Source: Astropecten irregularis (taxonomy: Eukaryota > Echinodermata > Asteroidea > Paxillosida > Astropectinidae). From it: a stretch of DNA of 64,000 nucleotides. The stretch covers positions 11,504,798 through 11,568,797 of the forward strand of contig OZ020260.1 of assembly GCA_963971285.1 (NCBI GenBank), written 5' to 3'. The first letter of the stretch is position 1. Each line of letters begins with the position of its first letter. The position numbers and the translations under genes were made by a program. This document shows, piece by piece, positions 1 to 13,200 of this stretch. The notes under the pieces were generated by a model. That model was not told the origin of the DNA. It saw only the letters and a list, made by a program, of their open reading frames with translations, and did no database searches.

Positions 1-866
1 ACTTGACTAACTAGGCCGACTATTGACTAAGCAAGCAAGATATCCAAATCCAAACTTGCTACAACTTGGCTGGTGTTTTCTGAACATACAGTTTTAACCC
101 ATCTTAAACCTTCACAGGGAAAAAGACAGTGACCAATGCAGTGGCAGCTGCAGAACAGACGACAGCATGACATTGCTGAAATTTTATCACGAATTAGATG
201 CTACTGTCAATCAACCGTCTGGTATTGTAAAACTGCAGGGCGGGCAGGTTTGCTTGCGTCTGCTACAAAAGCGAGACGATCGTGTTTTTTCTCGGGAATC
301 GAATTTGTCTCAATTTACGAAATCAAGGTTTGAAACAAAGCAATAATAGTTAATACTTACCTGCGGGCAAACAAAATGCTACAAAACAGAGCGGCAAATT
401 TTAAGACCGTGTGCTTCGAATGCACGTTCGAATGGCTGTTTGGCTCTAGTCTCAGCCTCAAGGCTGAGTTTTACACAGTGCAACATTTTGCATCAAATCA
501 TAGTTCTTAAAAAGTGGTTATTTCAAGTTTTTAAACAACAAAATAGGATGTAATTGAAGACCAATAAATCTAAATACCGTATTTTATACCCATATTCTAA
601 ATAGTTCACATCACAGATATGTTTTTCTTTAATTTAAAATCAAAACACGTATTATTATTATTGGCACTCCATAGTCTGCATGGTACCCTGTCACGCATTG
701 TGTAATTTTGATCGTGCATTCGTGATAAACATTGAGAACCATTGACGTTGTAATTGATCCATGCATTACGCATGGAAAGCTATGCCGATTAGTGCCACGC
801 GTACGTAAACGTACACTGTACTAATTGTGTGCGTGCATTCTGTACTGTTCACTGAATCTGAGCAAA
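1..866. other. Upstream flank of SLC39A7, no gene seen
   Basis: No exon or recognisable protein fragment was found on either strand. The stretch is AT-rich, with a short self-complementary stretch near 449-466 (ctcagcctcaaggctgag). The last 100 bases before the SLC39A7 start are richer in CpG and contain repeated ACGT-type steps, as expected of a promoter and 5' UTR, but no TATA box or clear initiator could be assigned. An open frame at 136-333 has no family resemblance and is probably chance. Confidence 0.5.
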
Positions 867-3800
867 ATGGCTGCGTCCGTCGCGAAGTCTAGGATCACTG
901 TCCTGTGTCTTTCCGTCCTTATTTACTCTTTCGCCACCGAGATCGCGGCTCATGGACCTGGGGAAGGGGTGCACCACGATCATGACCATTCGCATGAGGG
1001 TGTCCATAGCCATGACACGCCACACGAGCCCGCGGCGAAGTCCAATTCCATGCAGAAATGGGGGGATGCCATCGGGGCCACTCTGCTGATCAGCGCGGCT
1101 CCGTTCCTTATCCTGTTTGTCATCCCGTTGGACAAGGACCGAGAAGGCCAGGAGGCCCTCCTCAAGGTGTTGCTGAGCTTCGCCTCGGGCGGGCTGCTCG
1201 GGGATGCCTTCCTGCATCTCATCCCTCACGCCGTTTCGCCGCATCATCACCACGGCGATGGTGGTCATGAGCATCACCACGATCATCACCATCATGATGA
1301 ACATGATCATCACCATCATGATGAACATGATCATCACCACGATCACCATGATCACCACGACCACCATGAGCATCACGACCATAGTCACGATATGATGGTC
1401 GGGTTGTGGGTACTCACTGGCATTGTCATTTTCCTCGTCGTCGAGAAAATTGTCCGGTACCTCAAGAAGGGTCACGGGCATGGACACTCCCATGGTATGC
1501 CAAAGCCTAAGCCAGCGGAACAGTCAGAGGGTAGTGCCGTCAACGGAGAAGGGAAGACCTCAAAAGAAGGCGGAGCAAGGAGGAGGAAAAAGACGAACAG
1601 CGAAACCGAGAAGAAGGGGAAAGGAAGTGGTGCAACCAACGGGGCCGTAGTTGATGCAGGTGAATTCCTGGATAGGCCTACTAGTACTACACTTGTTAGC
1701 TGCTTATTTCATATTAAAGATTTAGTAGATAAATATTAATCTGAAATGAAATTATGTTAGTAAATAGTAGATGAAATGAGCGCAACCCTTGGTCCTGGTG
1801 CTATTATGGGCCTGTCAGGCTGTCACCATGACAGAACAAGACTTATGGGGCCAATTTCATAAAACTGTTCAGCACAACAATTTGCTTAGCACAAAAAAGT
1901 CTCGCCCAATAAAACAAACCACCATTGAAAATTCCATTTGATATTCATTGTCAGAGAACAACAGCCAAAGAACAATCACAAGTGATAAACAACACGCGGA
2001 CATTTGGTTGTTAACCCTGTTTTTATTAAGACAGAAATGTCATGCTTAGCAATTTTGGTGCTTAACAGTTTTATGAAATTAGCCCATGATCATGACAACT
2101 GTCTGACTGTTGGTAGTCTTTTCCAATTGGTTTATGTGACACAGAACTTGTGGTTTCTGACTAAATAGGAAAAATGGAAAACAGATATTTCTGGGGTAAA
2201 GAAACAAGATAAATGACAGTACAGTTTCCAAAAGTATGCAGTATTAATTTTTAAAATCAACTTGTCTGCTTCGCTTGCGTGTTGATGTTGAAATAACTGA
2301 AAATTACGTATTACATGCTTTAAATTTAATTACACAATAGGGGGCCTATGCCATATGGTGTGTAATATGTATGTAACGTTACCTTGCTCACTCACATGTA
2401 TCTTAACTAGCTGTATCTTAACCGCAATTTCTCTGTACTGGGACAATTGCGTTCATGTTTGTTTTTCATATTATGTATAAAAAAAATACGCGAAACAGCT
2501 CAGTGTTTGTCAACAAACACATCTAGTTTTTAATGTGTTCTTACATAATGATGTGTTTCATATTCTTGAGATGGTATTTTAAGCCAACACAATAGCACTC
2601 TGCACTAATGACGTCACAAAATCCCCGGATGTCACACAAACATTGTCTCACACACGCATGTAGTGTACATGCAAGCACACGCACACATGTTTGCATGGTT
2701 GCAATGTTTGTCTGAGATCGGGTGCTATTTTAAACGCAAGTGCAGAGCTTTATTAAAAAACCAAGGGAAAAAAATTGAGCAAGGTTGACTAATTTTAAGC
2801 AACTGACACAATTGTACACGTAGGCTATATCCCATTTTTAGTTTCAAATATGCGTGCCATTTTGGTTTTTCATATTTATGGTTTTGTTTATTAATTTTCA
2901 GGGAGGAGTACACAAATTCCTCTGTGCATGCTGTCTATAAAAACACATACAGTGTAAAAACTATAAAAGCTGTAATTATCGTTGATCCAACCCGCAAATT
3001 TTATTATTAAATTGGATTTAGTTCACGCCTGTCACATGTACTGTACATTCACATTACAGAAAGCCAGTCAAGCATATCATTAACTACCAGTAGAAAAAAA
3101 TGGGGGGAAAATGAGAAAAAAGTAGGAACATATGTACATCAAACAAATTGGCAATTTTTCGAAAGCATTATTTTTCTAATCTATCAGAATTGTGGTTTTT
3201 GGTAAGGAAACGGAAATATTTATGAAAGTGCATACACTGTCCACATGGTTCATGCAATGCAGGGCTCGAATTTCCTGAAAAAAAGCACTGGACAGCAGGT
3301 CTAGTAACTGATGCATTTTATTAGACCTGAACCATTTTTCACCAGACCTGTGGCATTCATGTACATTTGAAAACTGTAATATCATCAATTTAGGCACCAT
3401 TTTAATTGTGCAAGGACATGAAGGAAAACAATCACTAGACAGTCGAACCAGTGCAGTACACACTTTACTAGACCGACATTAAAATCACTAGACTCGGTCC
3501 ACGGTCTAGTGGATATTTCGAGCCCTGACATACAAAGTGTAGCATATTTCTTCAATCATGCTTGACACAACAAGAAGTTGCACTGATTAAATTTCAATTT
3601 TTAATTAAAAATTTAACGCTGCAAAAAATGGCTGCTTACATGTAGACCTGAAAATATTAAAAATCAGCAGATGTTAATTCATAACAATAGAGACCATCTG
3701 GTTAGCAAGTTTATTACAGAATATTTAATGCACTGCACCGTGCATACTCTGCATAATCATTATATCAATTATTGTACATAAATATCAGCAATTCAGCTTG

Positions 3801-6338
3801 TCAATGTTTGTTACGCGTATTTTGGCCCATACGGCAGTTACACATTGGTAAATTCACCAGGGTGAGGCAACAATGCTATCTCCTAGATAAAAGCTGTTAT
3901 TATACCGTCCTATACTCTTATTGAGAATTATTATTCAATTCAAATTTGATAAAAAAAGATTAATGTTAATTAGCACTTTTAAAAAGGATAATAGTTTGTA
4001 CATCTACAATTCTACATGCAACTCATTTGCTTGGCTAAAATTAGGCCTATACAACTTAAATCATGTCGCAGACTTATTTCATGAACATTAACAGAATATA
4101 TTCACAGATTTACGTATAACTTTCAGGGTATGACGATAGTGCTGATGGAAGCATACTGTTAAAATATTTCCGGCTGAAATGGTGTATTTTATCTAGAAAT
4201 TAGTCAAACAAATACCAAAAAGGTTTTGATCTCGGGGTGAGATCAAAACCATTCTCTATGTTTCATAAGAAAAACTGAGTTGGGTTTTTGCTCTTTTCTC
4301 GGGACTCAGATGTCCGATTGAGCTCAAATTTTCACAGGTTTATTATTTCACATACGTGTTTGATCAGACAAAGTGTGAGTGCTGTTCTGTGACCTTTACC
4401 AATCATGTATAAATAGTCATTTGAGGTATACAGAGGTCAGCTTCTATTTTTAGCCGTTTTAGCACAAAACAATTTTTGAGGGCTACTTCCTATCCATGAT
4501 ACCCAATCATTGGTGAAAAAAGAGCAGCTATTGCTTCTAAACTGTTTTTATAAATTTGATTGGTTACCAGTTTATAACCTGTTTGTTTGTTTGTTTGATT
4601 GGTTTTCAGATGAGGGCATCAAAGTTGCAGGCTACCTGAACCTCGCTGCTGACTGCACACACAATTTCACTGACGGCTTAGCAATAGGGGCATCATTCCT
4701 TATCAGCCGTAATGTTGGCATCGTCACAACCATCACCATCCTACTACACGAGGTGCCTCATGAGATCGGAGACTTTGCCATACTCGTACAGTCAGGCTGT
4801 AGCAAGAGAAAGGTATGCTAGTCTTAAATACATGTACAGTGCAACTATGCAGGACTGGAAATCTTGGCCCAATTTTATGATATCCGTTACGGCCTATTTT
4901 TGTGCTTAGGGCGCCCCTTTTTAATACTGTGGTTCTCATTTCCGACCGACCCATATTTGGGCTCCGACCGAAGAAAAAAAACACCTTTTTTTTTTGCCGC
5001 TGACACTGTCAGAATGGCATAATATAAAAAAAAAAATAATACAAAAAAGAATTCCCAGAATTTCTGGAGGCAATATTTGTCTCCAAAAATTCTGGATTTT
5101 TTTTTTTTTAATTTTGCCAATAGGCCTACAATTTTATACTTTTTATCACTGAAATAATACGATAATATTCAAACGCGATTACAGTGAATACAATTAACAT
5201 CATTTTCTTAAGGTTTTTGTGTATTCAGCCAGGTTTTTTTCCCACCAAACTTTTATTTTATTTCGACCGACCGACCCTCCCTCAAGGTGAGCAAGAAATG
5301 AGAACCAAAGTAATAGAAGGGGCGCCCTTATTTACGGGCACTGCTATGCGTGGAATCTGTTTCATGGAATCCGTAAGCAAGACTTTCGGGGCTTAAGCGG
5401 TTAGTGAAGAATTTCCAGGCTAACTTTGATTGTGTCTGGTAACGCATTGTCATTTGCATTCTGCAGAAAAACCTTGCTTAGCGTAGTGAGACAGAAAATT
5501 CTTCTGTGAAATACCTTAACCATGAGCAAAAAAGTTTGCTATCATAAGTGAAGAATTATTTGCTGGTGCTGTAGAACACTTGATCCAGACATTGTGGTCG
5601 AGAACATAAGTCCAATTTTATGGATCTGCTTGTCATTTGGCCAACAGAGTTTCTTAGCAGCAACAAAATTGCTTAGAAACTTTTTGTCACTAATCAAACG
5701 TACATATGTAGATTTATGCAATCTGTGAGGAGTTCTGAGCTTATTTTCTGTATACCTGCTAAGCAATGTTTTCTGCTAAGCATCTTCATGAAAATTTGGT
5801 CTGGGTTTCCCTTGTCCAAATAAAGCTTGTAAAAATTTACTTCAATGGCAATTGGCAAGAACATTTAGACAAAGCTTAATTGCAAATATGTGACTTTTAT
5901 AATGATGAATGTCTAAGTGCCCCTGGTCATTGCCTTGATGCCCTTTGACATGTTTATGTAGTCCAGTTTCTGTCATCAAAGGTGTCCTTCAAGTCCAGAA
6001 CAAAGTTTGTGCCCTGAATTCTAGACTTGCGATGAATGATACTAAAAACCAAATCCTTCGATGTGATTTCTTTTTCCACCTACCAGGCGATGTATCTTCA
6101 GCTTGTCACAGCTGTCGGCGCTCTGGCCGGCTGCGTCATGGCTCTGCTGACCGAAGGAGGAGATGACTCCGCCCCTAGCTGGATCCTACCGGTTACAGCC
6201 GGCGGCTTCATCTACATAGCAACAGTTTCTGTTATTCCCGAGCTGCTCCAGCACAACAACATCAAGCAGTCAATTGCTGAGATCATAGGGTTATTGGCCG
6301 GAGTGGGCCTCATGATTCTTATAGCTTTCTTTGAGTGA
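867..6338 (+). CDS. SLC39A7: Zinc transporter ZIP7 (SLC39A7/KE4/Catsup family), 3 coding exons, 415 aa
   Basis: ZIP7 exports zinc from the ER and Golgi into the cytosol. Coding exons: 867-1659, 4610-4812, 6087-6338; all joins are GT-AG and keep frame. I chose the ATG at 867 over an in-frame one at 825 because it has A at -3 and G at +4 and begins directly with a signal peptide (residues about 1-28). A His-rich lumenal segment follows (HDHDHSHEG), then membrane segments near 66-87, 98-120 and 176-196. A very His-rich loop spans about 125-175, and a second runs from about 202 (GHGHGHSHG) into a Lys/Arg/Glu tract. Exon 2 carries the metal-site helices HNFTDG (282-287) and HEVPHE (311-316), the LZT-subfamily signature. 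Exon 3 gives the last helices and ends at TGA. The family is usually about 470 aa; the difference lies in the loops. The two introns hold families A2, B, C and E and a nested element. Confidence 0.95.
1847..2085. repeat. Family B element (about 235 bp, inverted ends)
   Basis: It begins GGGGCCAATTTCATAAAAC and ends with the inverted counterpart TTATGAAATTAGCCC; subterminal TTAGCACAA motifs also mirror each other. Other copies are at 30216-30456, 43508-44000, 43738-43982 and 63168-63400, with a fragment at 24627-24738. It encodes nothing and looks like a non-autonomous DNA transposon (MITE). This copy lies in SLC39A7 intron 1. Confidence 0.8.
3260..3527. repeat. Family C element (CAGGGCTCGAA ends)
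   Basis: Ends are CAGGGCTCGAA and TTCGAGCCCTG, perfect inverted repeats, with repeated CTAGAC/GTCTAG words inside. A second full copy is at 48026-48307 in CDC73. The CAGGG start resembles hAT-type ends, but no clean 8-base target duplication is seen at either copy. It lies in SLC39A7 intron 1. Confidence 0.75.
4085..4412. repeat. Family A2 element (MITE-like)
   Basis: It shares 'ttcacagatttacgtataac' and 'gaaatggtgtatttt' with the family A1 copies but has a different second half containing 'gagctcaaattttcacagg'. Reverse-oriented copies are at 21285-21626 and 61985-62340. Boundaries are approximate because the ends of this copy are eroded. Confidence 0.65.
4866..5575. repeat. Family E element, split by a younger insertion
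   Basis: The left part (4866-4908) matches the start of family E (GGCCCAATTTTATG...CCGTTACGGCC) and the right part (from 5331) resumes at GGGCACTGCTATGCG, as in the uninterrupted copies at 27069-27368 and 37666-37960. The separation is caused by the element at 4909-5327. The right end is degraded. Located in SLC39A7 intron 2, just after the exon 2 donor. Confidence 0.75.
4909..5327. mobile_element. Nested TIR element with TTA target duplication (Harbinger-like MITE)
   Basis: Terminal inverted repeats of about 33 bases start GGGCGCCCCTTTTTAATAC on the left and, reading the right end in reverse, GGGCGCCCCTTCTATTAC; both continue with TGGTTCTCATTTC. TTA flanks both sides (4906-4908 and 5328-5330). 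CGACCGACC motifs lie just inside each end. No transposase is encoded. It sits inside a family E copy and is therefore younger than it. Confidence 0.8.
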
Positions 6339-8756
6339 GTTGTCCGGGATTCCACTTTTAAGTTGACGAAAAAATATATCCTACTTTGACAGAAGCATTG
6401 AAAAAATGTAACTTTTGTATTGGTAGGACTTCAGATTTTACTTTTGAATCAATTATGATAATTTTAAGTTGTTTTGGTTGGTTTTTTTTTTCTTTCTTAA
6501 AAAATCTGTCAATTTATCAAACTTGGTGTAATTTAAAACTTTATTGGGTCGATTTCACCAGACGAAACATAACTTACTTTCAATTGTAGGACTTACATGT
6601 ATGATGCATTGCAGCACTAAGCATGATACAATGGGTTATCCTTCGCATCTCGAGCTACGATCGATCGTAGGGCTTCGTGAAATCGACCCCTGGACAGTTA
6701 AATCATGAATGACAATTATGGTGCACAGGTAATCGCCTTAGCACTAGAATAAGCACTGGTCAGTTGGAAATTTACACTCATTTATTATTTTTTTAATTAA
6801 GATGCTAATTTTTAAGGCAATTTCCATTCTTGTTAGTAGTACTTTAGTATTCAACAAAAAAATTTTTCTCAGAAAAGAGGAAACTTGGATGTTATGAATT
6901 TTTTTTTTATAGAACATGAATATTTCATTGTGAACCGTATTCCTTGATTGCGTTTCAGGAATTCATTGAAATATTACTTCTTTTTGTGTCAAAGTGGTAA
7001 AGTCTTGCCTCAGAAGTACCGTAAATTGATGATGTTATTTAAAAGTGTTTTAAGTATTAAGAAGTGTAATTAGTGATGTCTGTGGTTTCATATCTTAGTC
7101 TTGTCTCAAGTCTCATGTGTCATGTGTTCAGAATTGTTCTTTGAAAGTCATTCAGGCCAGTTAATTGTGTGATTGAAAAACGACAACCTTGAAATTTATT
7201 GTTGCATATGTAATGTCTTTTGCTAGTCTTGATTCAAGATTTGATATGAAGTCACCTACAATGTTTACCACATGTGGGTATACGTGTAAGACTAGAGTGA
7301 AGAAAGTTTATTTGATTGGTTATGTTCTTCTTAGAAAGCATTTATTCCAGGCCTCAAATTTTGAAAATGAATATTGTGAAACGTACCTGTGAAAATTTCA
7401 TCAAAATTGGGGTTCAGGTTTTTTCAGAAAACTATAAACAACTGTTTCTTCTTTAAGAAGTGAATTTGTACACATTTCTTATGTGCTCAACTGAAATACC
7501 TCTTTTGTTAGGTTTATCAGATATGGAGGGACATTTTTTAACAGAAAGTTCACATTTGAAATTAGAAAGTAAAAGGCTTTCTAACCCAATGTGAAAAATG
7601 TCCCCCCCCCCCCCTCCCTTGTCAATCATAATTACTACCTTAACTACTTTTAATAGTCTGCACAATTAATTTTCTATTACTGTGTTATTGCACTGAAACT
7701 ATTGATTGGATAAAAACTCATTTCTCAAGTTATGAAATTATTCCAAATACCTTCTTTTTGGTGCCTTCGCCATTGGATAAGTTTAACGGACTTGAAATAT
7801 ACCCAGTAAGATTAGAGGTAGTGTAGCTAAATTTTTCCACAAAGGTCAATGCATGCCTGTTTAGAATACATCTTTGTCTTGTACGTGTTGTAACATTTGT
7901 TTCTCTCTTTTGCAAATTACAACAATGCATCAAACAACGAATATATATATGGTTTTTTTTTTCGGAATTTATTTGATTTGAAGAAATCAGAAATAATTAT
8001 AAGATGGTAGCCACCCTCCAGAAGATTCTGCAAGAAATTGCAAGGTTTTTTGTTTTATTTTGGAAGAGCACTTAGGACCATGCTTAGGACATGCAGTTAA
8101 ATAGATTTCCCTAAAACTTATAGTGTGGCATTTATTTTGTATTTTTTCCAGACGTTTTCCGACTGTCTGACCAGGAATATTTTGAAGGCTTTCTTATTTT
8201 ATGAAGTAGAGAAGTAATTTTGTTATTATTGTTTATTCAGAGTGACAGAGTTACTATTGTCAAATTTTAATCAACGATCTTGATCGAAAAAACAACATAA
8301 TACGTAGTATAGTTGCACATGAGGCCTGAAATTTTGCCCATCAGGGCCATGCATTGGCCTCATTTTCTGCCATGGTCTGCATGTAGGTGCCCCTATGAAA
8401 ATTCTCCAATAGACTCTTACATTTTCAAATAGAACTGCAACATGTCAAAAGATTCTGTGCAAAAAGTGGACTTTCCGAGCCCGCCAGGAAATTTCCACCA
8501 AGCATTCTAATATTATTTTGAAGGAACTTGTCGATAACTAAAGGTGGCATACTGGAAAAACTTGACAGATTTCGATGAATTTTGATTTATTTTCTGGTAT
8601 GGTTATATTCATGTGACATTTGCAATTGGCTACTTAATGTATTAATGTGTATGCAATTGTGGACATAAACAACAGTTGTGGTATTTGTGAGAATAAACAA
8701 TTGTTGGAAGAACATGGAATGTATTATCTTGAGTGGTATAATTCATCTGTGTTTAT
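6339..8756 (+). other. SLC39A7 3' flank, probable 3' UTR to about 8.7 kb
   Basis: AT-rich sequence with no protein resemblance on either strand. It includes one family D foldback (6546-6690). The first clean polyadenylation hexamer noticed is AATAAA at 8692-8697, so the SLC39A7 3' UTR could be as long as 2.3 kb; an earlier, non-canonical site cannot be excluded. A C-tract lies near 7601-7613. Confidence 0.4.
6546..6690. repeat. Family D foldback element, copy 1
   Basis: A palindrome-like unit of about 145 bases, starting GGGTCGATTTCACC and ending GTGAAATCGACCCC. The inner arms contain GATCGATCGTAGGGCTT. Full copies are at 12396-12544, 46364-46503, 48320-48460 and 55166-55308; a looser relative is at 27389-27523. 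The structure is typical of a small foldback MITE. Confidence 0.8.
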
Positions 8757-9128
8757 TAAAAGATAGTATCAAACTTTGGTAAGAAACCAAAACAGAAATG
8801 TTCAAAGATTTACTTATAACTTTAATACAGGGTAAGAAGATGGTGGTGGTAGAAACATACCATTAATCTTTCCGCCTGAAATGGTGTATTTATTCAGAAA
8901 TTAGTAAAACAATGACCGAAAATCTATTTGATCTTTTAAAAGATCAAAAATAAAAGAGAAAAGACTTAATAAGAAATACTGTGGGCGTTTTTCACTGTTT
9001 TCTCAAAAAGTGGGCACCGTATGGGACTGACATTTTCACAGATGACTGTTACTGTGTCTGTCTTGATATTTTTGCCCATGAATCTGTATTTCTTTGATAA
9101 AAACCAAAGTGTGATAATATACTTTTAA
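8757..9128. repeat. Family A1 element in the TDRD5 upstream region
   Basis: The ends read TTAAAAGATAGTATCAAAC and, inverted, GTTTTTATCAAAG-type sequence closing with ACCAAAGTGTGATAATA. The interior contains TTTGATCTTTTAAAAGATC, itself a palindrome. Copies at 20673-21041, 24226-24577 and 39222-39587 are very similar. This copy ends less than 300 bases before the TDRD5 start codon and so lies in its promoter or 5' UTR. Confidence 0.8.
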
Positions 9129-9415
9129 CTCAATGAAACTCCATAAAGTCAATGTCCCTCTATTTAATAACTGACTCCGCCCACCGATCCCCACCAATGT
9201 ACCTTCCCTGGTATTCTGCTTTGACCTACCAATCTGAACAGCAAGTAGTTTACCAGCCGATCTAGTTCAATAAACTTCGGGCAGCACGTGTGTGTATACA
9301 TAAACAACACTCGGGACTGATAAGACTTGTCCAGTTTCCTTCCCTCCATGATCCGTGAATGTCGAGCTGTCATTTGTAGATTTCTTCTATAACTGTACCC
9401 AAAACTACCCACAAC

Positions 9416-10211
9416 ATGTCAGATCAGGCAAAGCTTAAAGAACAGCTCAAAAAGACCGTCAGGTCGGTGGTTATTTCAGCGCCTCTGCCCCTGACTCCTG
9501 AGCAAGTTGAGCACGACTATGCGACTAACGTGGGCCACGGAATACCGTACCGTCAGTTGGGCTACAACACTTGCAAGGATTTTTTGTTGGATATTCCGGA
9601 CACCGTGAAACCGAAATGGGACAGGGGTTATCTTGTCGTTACTGCCGTCATCAACGAATCGACCAGACACATCCAGAACCTGGTGTCCAAGCAGAATGTC
9701 AACGTCGCTAAATGCATGAAAAAGAGACATGCGATGACCCGTGCACGGCCACCGATCGCAGCCCGTCGTGGGCCGTCTTCCGACTCGTGGCGCCCGGGGA
9801 GCTCAGCGGGGCAGACTCGGTGGGCTTCGCGGTCGACTGGCCCCAACACCGGGCCCAGACTGCGAGGTCCGCCGGCTGTGCCACCGAGTGTCCCGGCATA
9901 CGTTCGCCACCAGATCAAAACCTTCCTGATTAATCACCCTAACGGCGTTCTAAGTTCGCATTTTGATGACCTGTTCATGGAGAAATTTGGGCACACAATC
10001 TGTTACAGTAAGCTGGGATTCGAGTCCCTTGTGCACATATGCCGTGCACTCTCAGACTCTGTCAGGATTGAAAGAATCAATGGAGAAGAGTTTCGCATTT
10101 ACGAGAAATCAAATCTCCCAAGCCATGCCAGTGTAACACCTCATCCCGAACGTAGTTCCTCTTCTGAAAAACCTGCTCAACCTCAAAGTCTACAAAGTCA
10201 AAGAGGCCAAG
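9416..10211 (+). CDS. TDRD5: TDRD5 exon 1: LOTUS domains 1 and 2
   Basis: The exon encodes residues 1-265. LOTUS 1 covers about 1-85, with the pattern VRSVVIS, LTPEQVEHDY, IPYRQLGY and DFLLDIPDTV. A basic Arg/Gly/Ser/Pro linker (about 100-155) follows; RG-rich stretches of this kind can be methylated and bound by Tudor proteins, though that is inference here. LOTUS 2 covers about 158-236 (VRHQIKTFLINHPNG, YSKLGFESL). The open frame runs on to 10381, but a good donor (CCAAG|GTAAAG at 10211/10212) and the family H element at 10306 show that the tail is intron. Confidence 0.9.
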
Positions 10212-13200
10212 GTAAAGATAAAGGCAGTGTATATTTTCCCGGCACCGGCAATCTTGCTACGAACGCTATTTTACCGTTCCCATTGGCTAATACACCGATC
10301 CAGTCGGCCACGCCCCTTAACAATTTGACCAATCACAATGCGTTATTTAAGGTCCAACAAATTGCCGCCATTTTGACATAACGGCATGAATTTTGTATTC
10401 TTTAGTGCACACTTTTCGTTGAGTTTACTTTTGTTTTGTATGTACAAGGCGATTTCTTTTACAAACCAGAGTTTTTTTCTTCACCATGGTCAGCGGTGTT
10501 AAATATTTCCATTATATTCCTGGCTCTCGATGCCCTGGCTGAAAGTAAAGGTACATTTTTGGCCTTTTGCAAAACCAAAGTCCAACTCAGAGAAGTGTTT
10601 ATGTGGTTGAGTGTATATGATTCGTCGCGTGTGGGCGATCGTGACACTTGATGTGTGTGCGCGTGTGCGTTGTTGCTAGGACGTTGCTATGGTGGGCGTG
10701 GCCTACTGGATCGGTGTATTAGCAGTAGGCCTATAAGAACATACCTCCGGCAAAATACCCTTTAGAGAAAGAAGGCCGGCATGGCCAATGAGAAGAATGC
10801 ACAATGGTGCCGGCAAAATATACACTTCCAAAGATAAATAAATGAATAAGATAAAACTCTACTCGGCGATCCAGAGCAAAATTTTATTTACCCAGACCGG
10901 TTGAATATAATGTCTAGGATTATGAATTAAGCATAGGGCCTATATCTTTTTCTTATCACTTTGAACAAAATTTCTTTAATGATTTGGTGGGTCCACAATT
11001 ACAAGGGGGCGGAGACTAATTATGATGGATTCTTTTTCTTTTAGAAGACAGCTCCAGGCAGAGAAGCAGCAGCTCATTCAACCACACTACAAACCACATT
11101 CGGCCCCAGACCCAGTCCTCCAACTCCAAGCCTGACGACCATGTCCAGAATCTTGCCTCACGGCCTAAGATATGGAACAAACCACCACAGACATCAGACA
11201 CACAGCTCAGACCCACTGCCACCACCCTCCAGTCTACAGTCAGTACCCATGATGACATCTCCGCTACCGCAAACAGTCTCACGTCTGATGTCTTTGAGAC
11301 AAAGTTTCTCGAAGAAATTCAACAAGTGGGTACATAATTTGTTTTGTAAAAGTTTCAGCAGGAAAGAAAAAGTAGGCTTGGACTTTCCACCAGGCCCATA
11401 CAGTATGTCTAATCTATGGGCCTTTTCGAAACGGAGGCTGAGGCTCCATTGTGTGAATCCATGCATTCCAAAATTAAGGGTATCAAAATAGAGGCTTTTG
11501 GCTGTGGTTCGGAGGTAGATTCTCTGGTTTGAAAGTGAAAACAGAGCCTCAACTTCAATGAAAAACCACAACTTACATTTTCAGCATATATGGATGACAG
11601 AGCTGGAGCCTGAGCCCTGCCAGCCTCGTTTCGAAAAGGCCCTATGCTGCATCGTACCCCTTATTATCTGAGTTAGGAATCCTTCTTTGTAGAGAGTATC
11701 CCTTTTTCTGATAACCTAATAGAAATGTTGTTTCTACTTCCATTTAGATCCTGGCCCAGCATCCAGAGGGACTGTGGGCTGCATACCTTCCAGATGCATA
11801 CAAGGTACTTAGCATCTTTACCCTGTGTGTCTACATTCTGCTTAAACTTAAAGTTAAAACTCTTAACAAAGTTTTAACAATTAGGTCCAACAGAATTTGC
11901 CACATGTAGGATTGTTGTTGATTTAAAGTTTTGATTGGTTTACACCTTATATTGCATATTGGCCACAAGACGGAACCCGATTTTAAGAGCCACTTACCAG
12001 TAAGCATGTGTATTTCCTAAGCACAGATTAGCCTTTTTTTTTGCAAACACAGGTTACTGACCAAATCTCCAGGCTGCGCATATTGCTTAAATAGCAACTG
12101 GTTTGCAGCAGAATTTGGCTTAGCATAAAACTTAATGAGCAATTCCTGCTAAGTCTTACACTAATAAAAAGTGCAATACCAAATCGGGACAATGTTAATA
12201 ATGGAGCTTTAAGAGTCCCTGCGGAGTACCAGTCTCTAGCATATAGCATGTATATTCTAGCTGGTAAACCTTTTCAGTATTTACTTGGCCAAACTTTCAC
12301 TTGTACTCTGGAAAATGGGTCTCGAAACGTTTTGTAAAAGAAAAAAACAATAAAGCATTTTTTGTAGTCGATTATGAAGATGCTTTCCTCAAGCAGGGGT
12401 TGATTTCACCAAACTCATCGTAACTTACTCTCAATCGTTGGACTTATGATGCATTGCAGCCCCACGTAGAAGTCGTAGGATACGATGGGTTATCCTTCGT
12501 AACTCAAGTTACGATCGCTTGTAGGGCTTCTTGAAATCGACCCCATGTATGTTATCATGGTATCAGTGTCTGAAACTGCCTTTTGTATTTTTCTGCCAGA
12601 AACAATTCAAGCAGGCTCTACCCATGGTGTCGCTGGGCTATTTCAGTGTGACGGAGCTCATGGCAGCCATGCCTGAGGTGGTCGCCATTGAGAGGGAGCG
12701 AAAACAGGGAGACTGGAAGCTGTACGACGTCAGGACGTACAAGCCAAATACGCAACGTAAGCATGCCTTATGGCAACCAAAGGCTTTAATTTAGCTCATT
12801 GTTTCATCTTTTCTAGGCTGCAGAGGGTAACTGATACAATGACAAGCTTTGGATTGCAAAACATTGAGCCCCTGTTAGGCCCTATCACCCTCTTTTGAGA
12901 AGAGTTGTCTTGCCTTTATGGGCGCAGCCATCTTGACGTGCCTTGTGTTTTGTTGTTAAGGCTGTTCCTCTCTTTCCTGAAGTCAGTGTTTAGCCGTGAT
13001 TTATTCATCTAGAGTAACCTCATTCATATTTATGGCATGGTGGTAGCGCCAGAGACATTTCCACACATCGTGACGTTTGGAACGAAGCCTATCATCACCA
13101 AAGTTTGAGGTTGTTAAACTCAATCAACACAAAATGGTAGATATTGGTACAAACCTGGATCTGAGTCATTTGTTGAATGAGCTTGAGGAGACCTCGCATT

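Noticed and set aside
849..1493. A 214-codon minus-strand frame over SLC39A7 exon 1
   Set aside because: It is the shadow of the histidine codon runs (CAT/CAC give ATG/GTG on the other strand, hence Met/Val runs).
10212..10381. C-terminal extension of the first TDRD5 exon
   Set aside because: A good donor lies at 10212 and the extension runs into a family H element; the frame continues properly only through exon 2.
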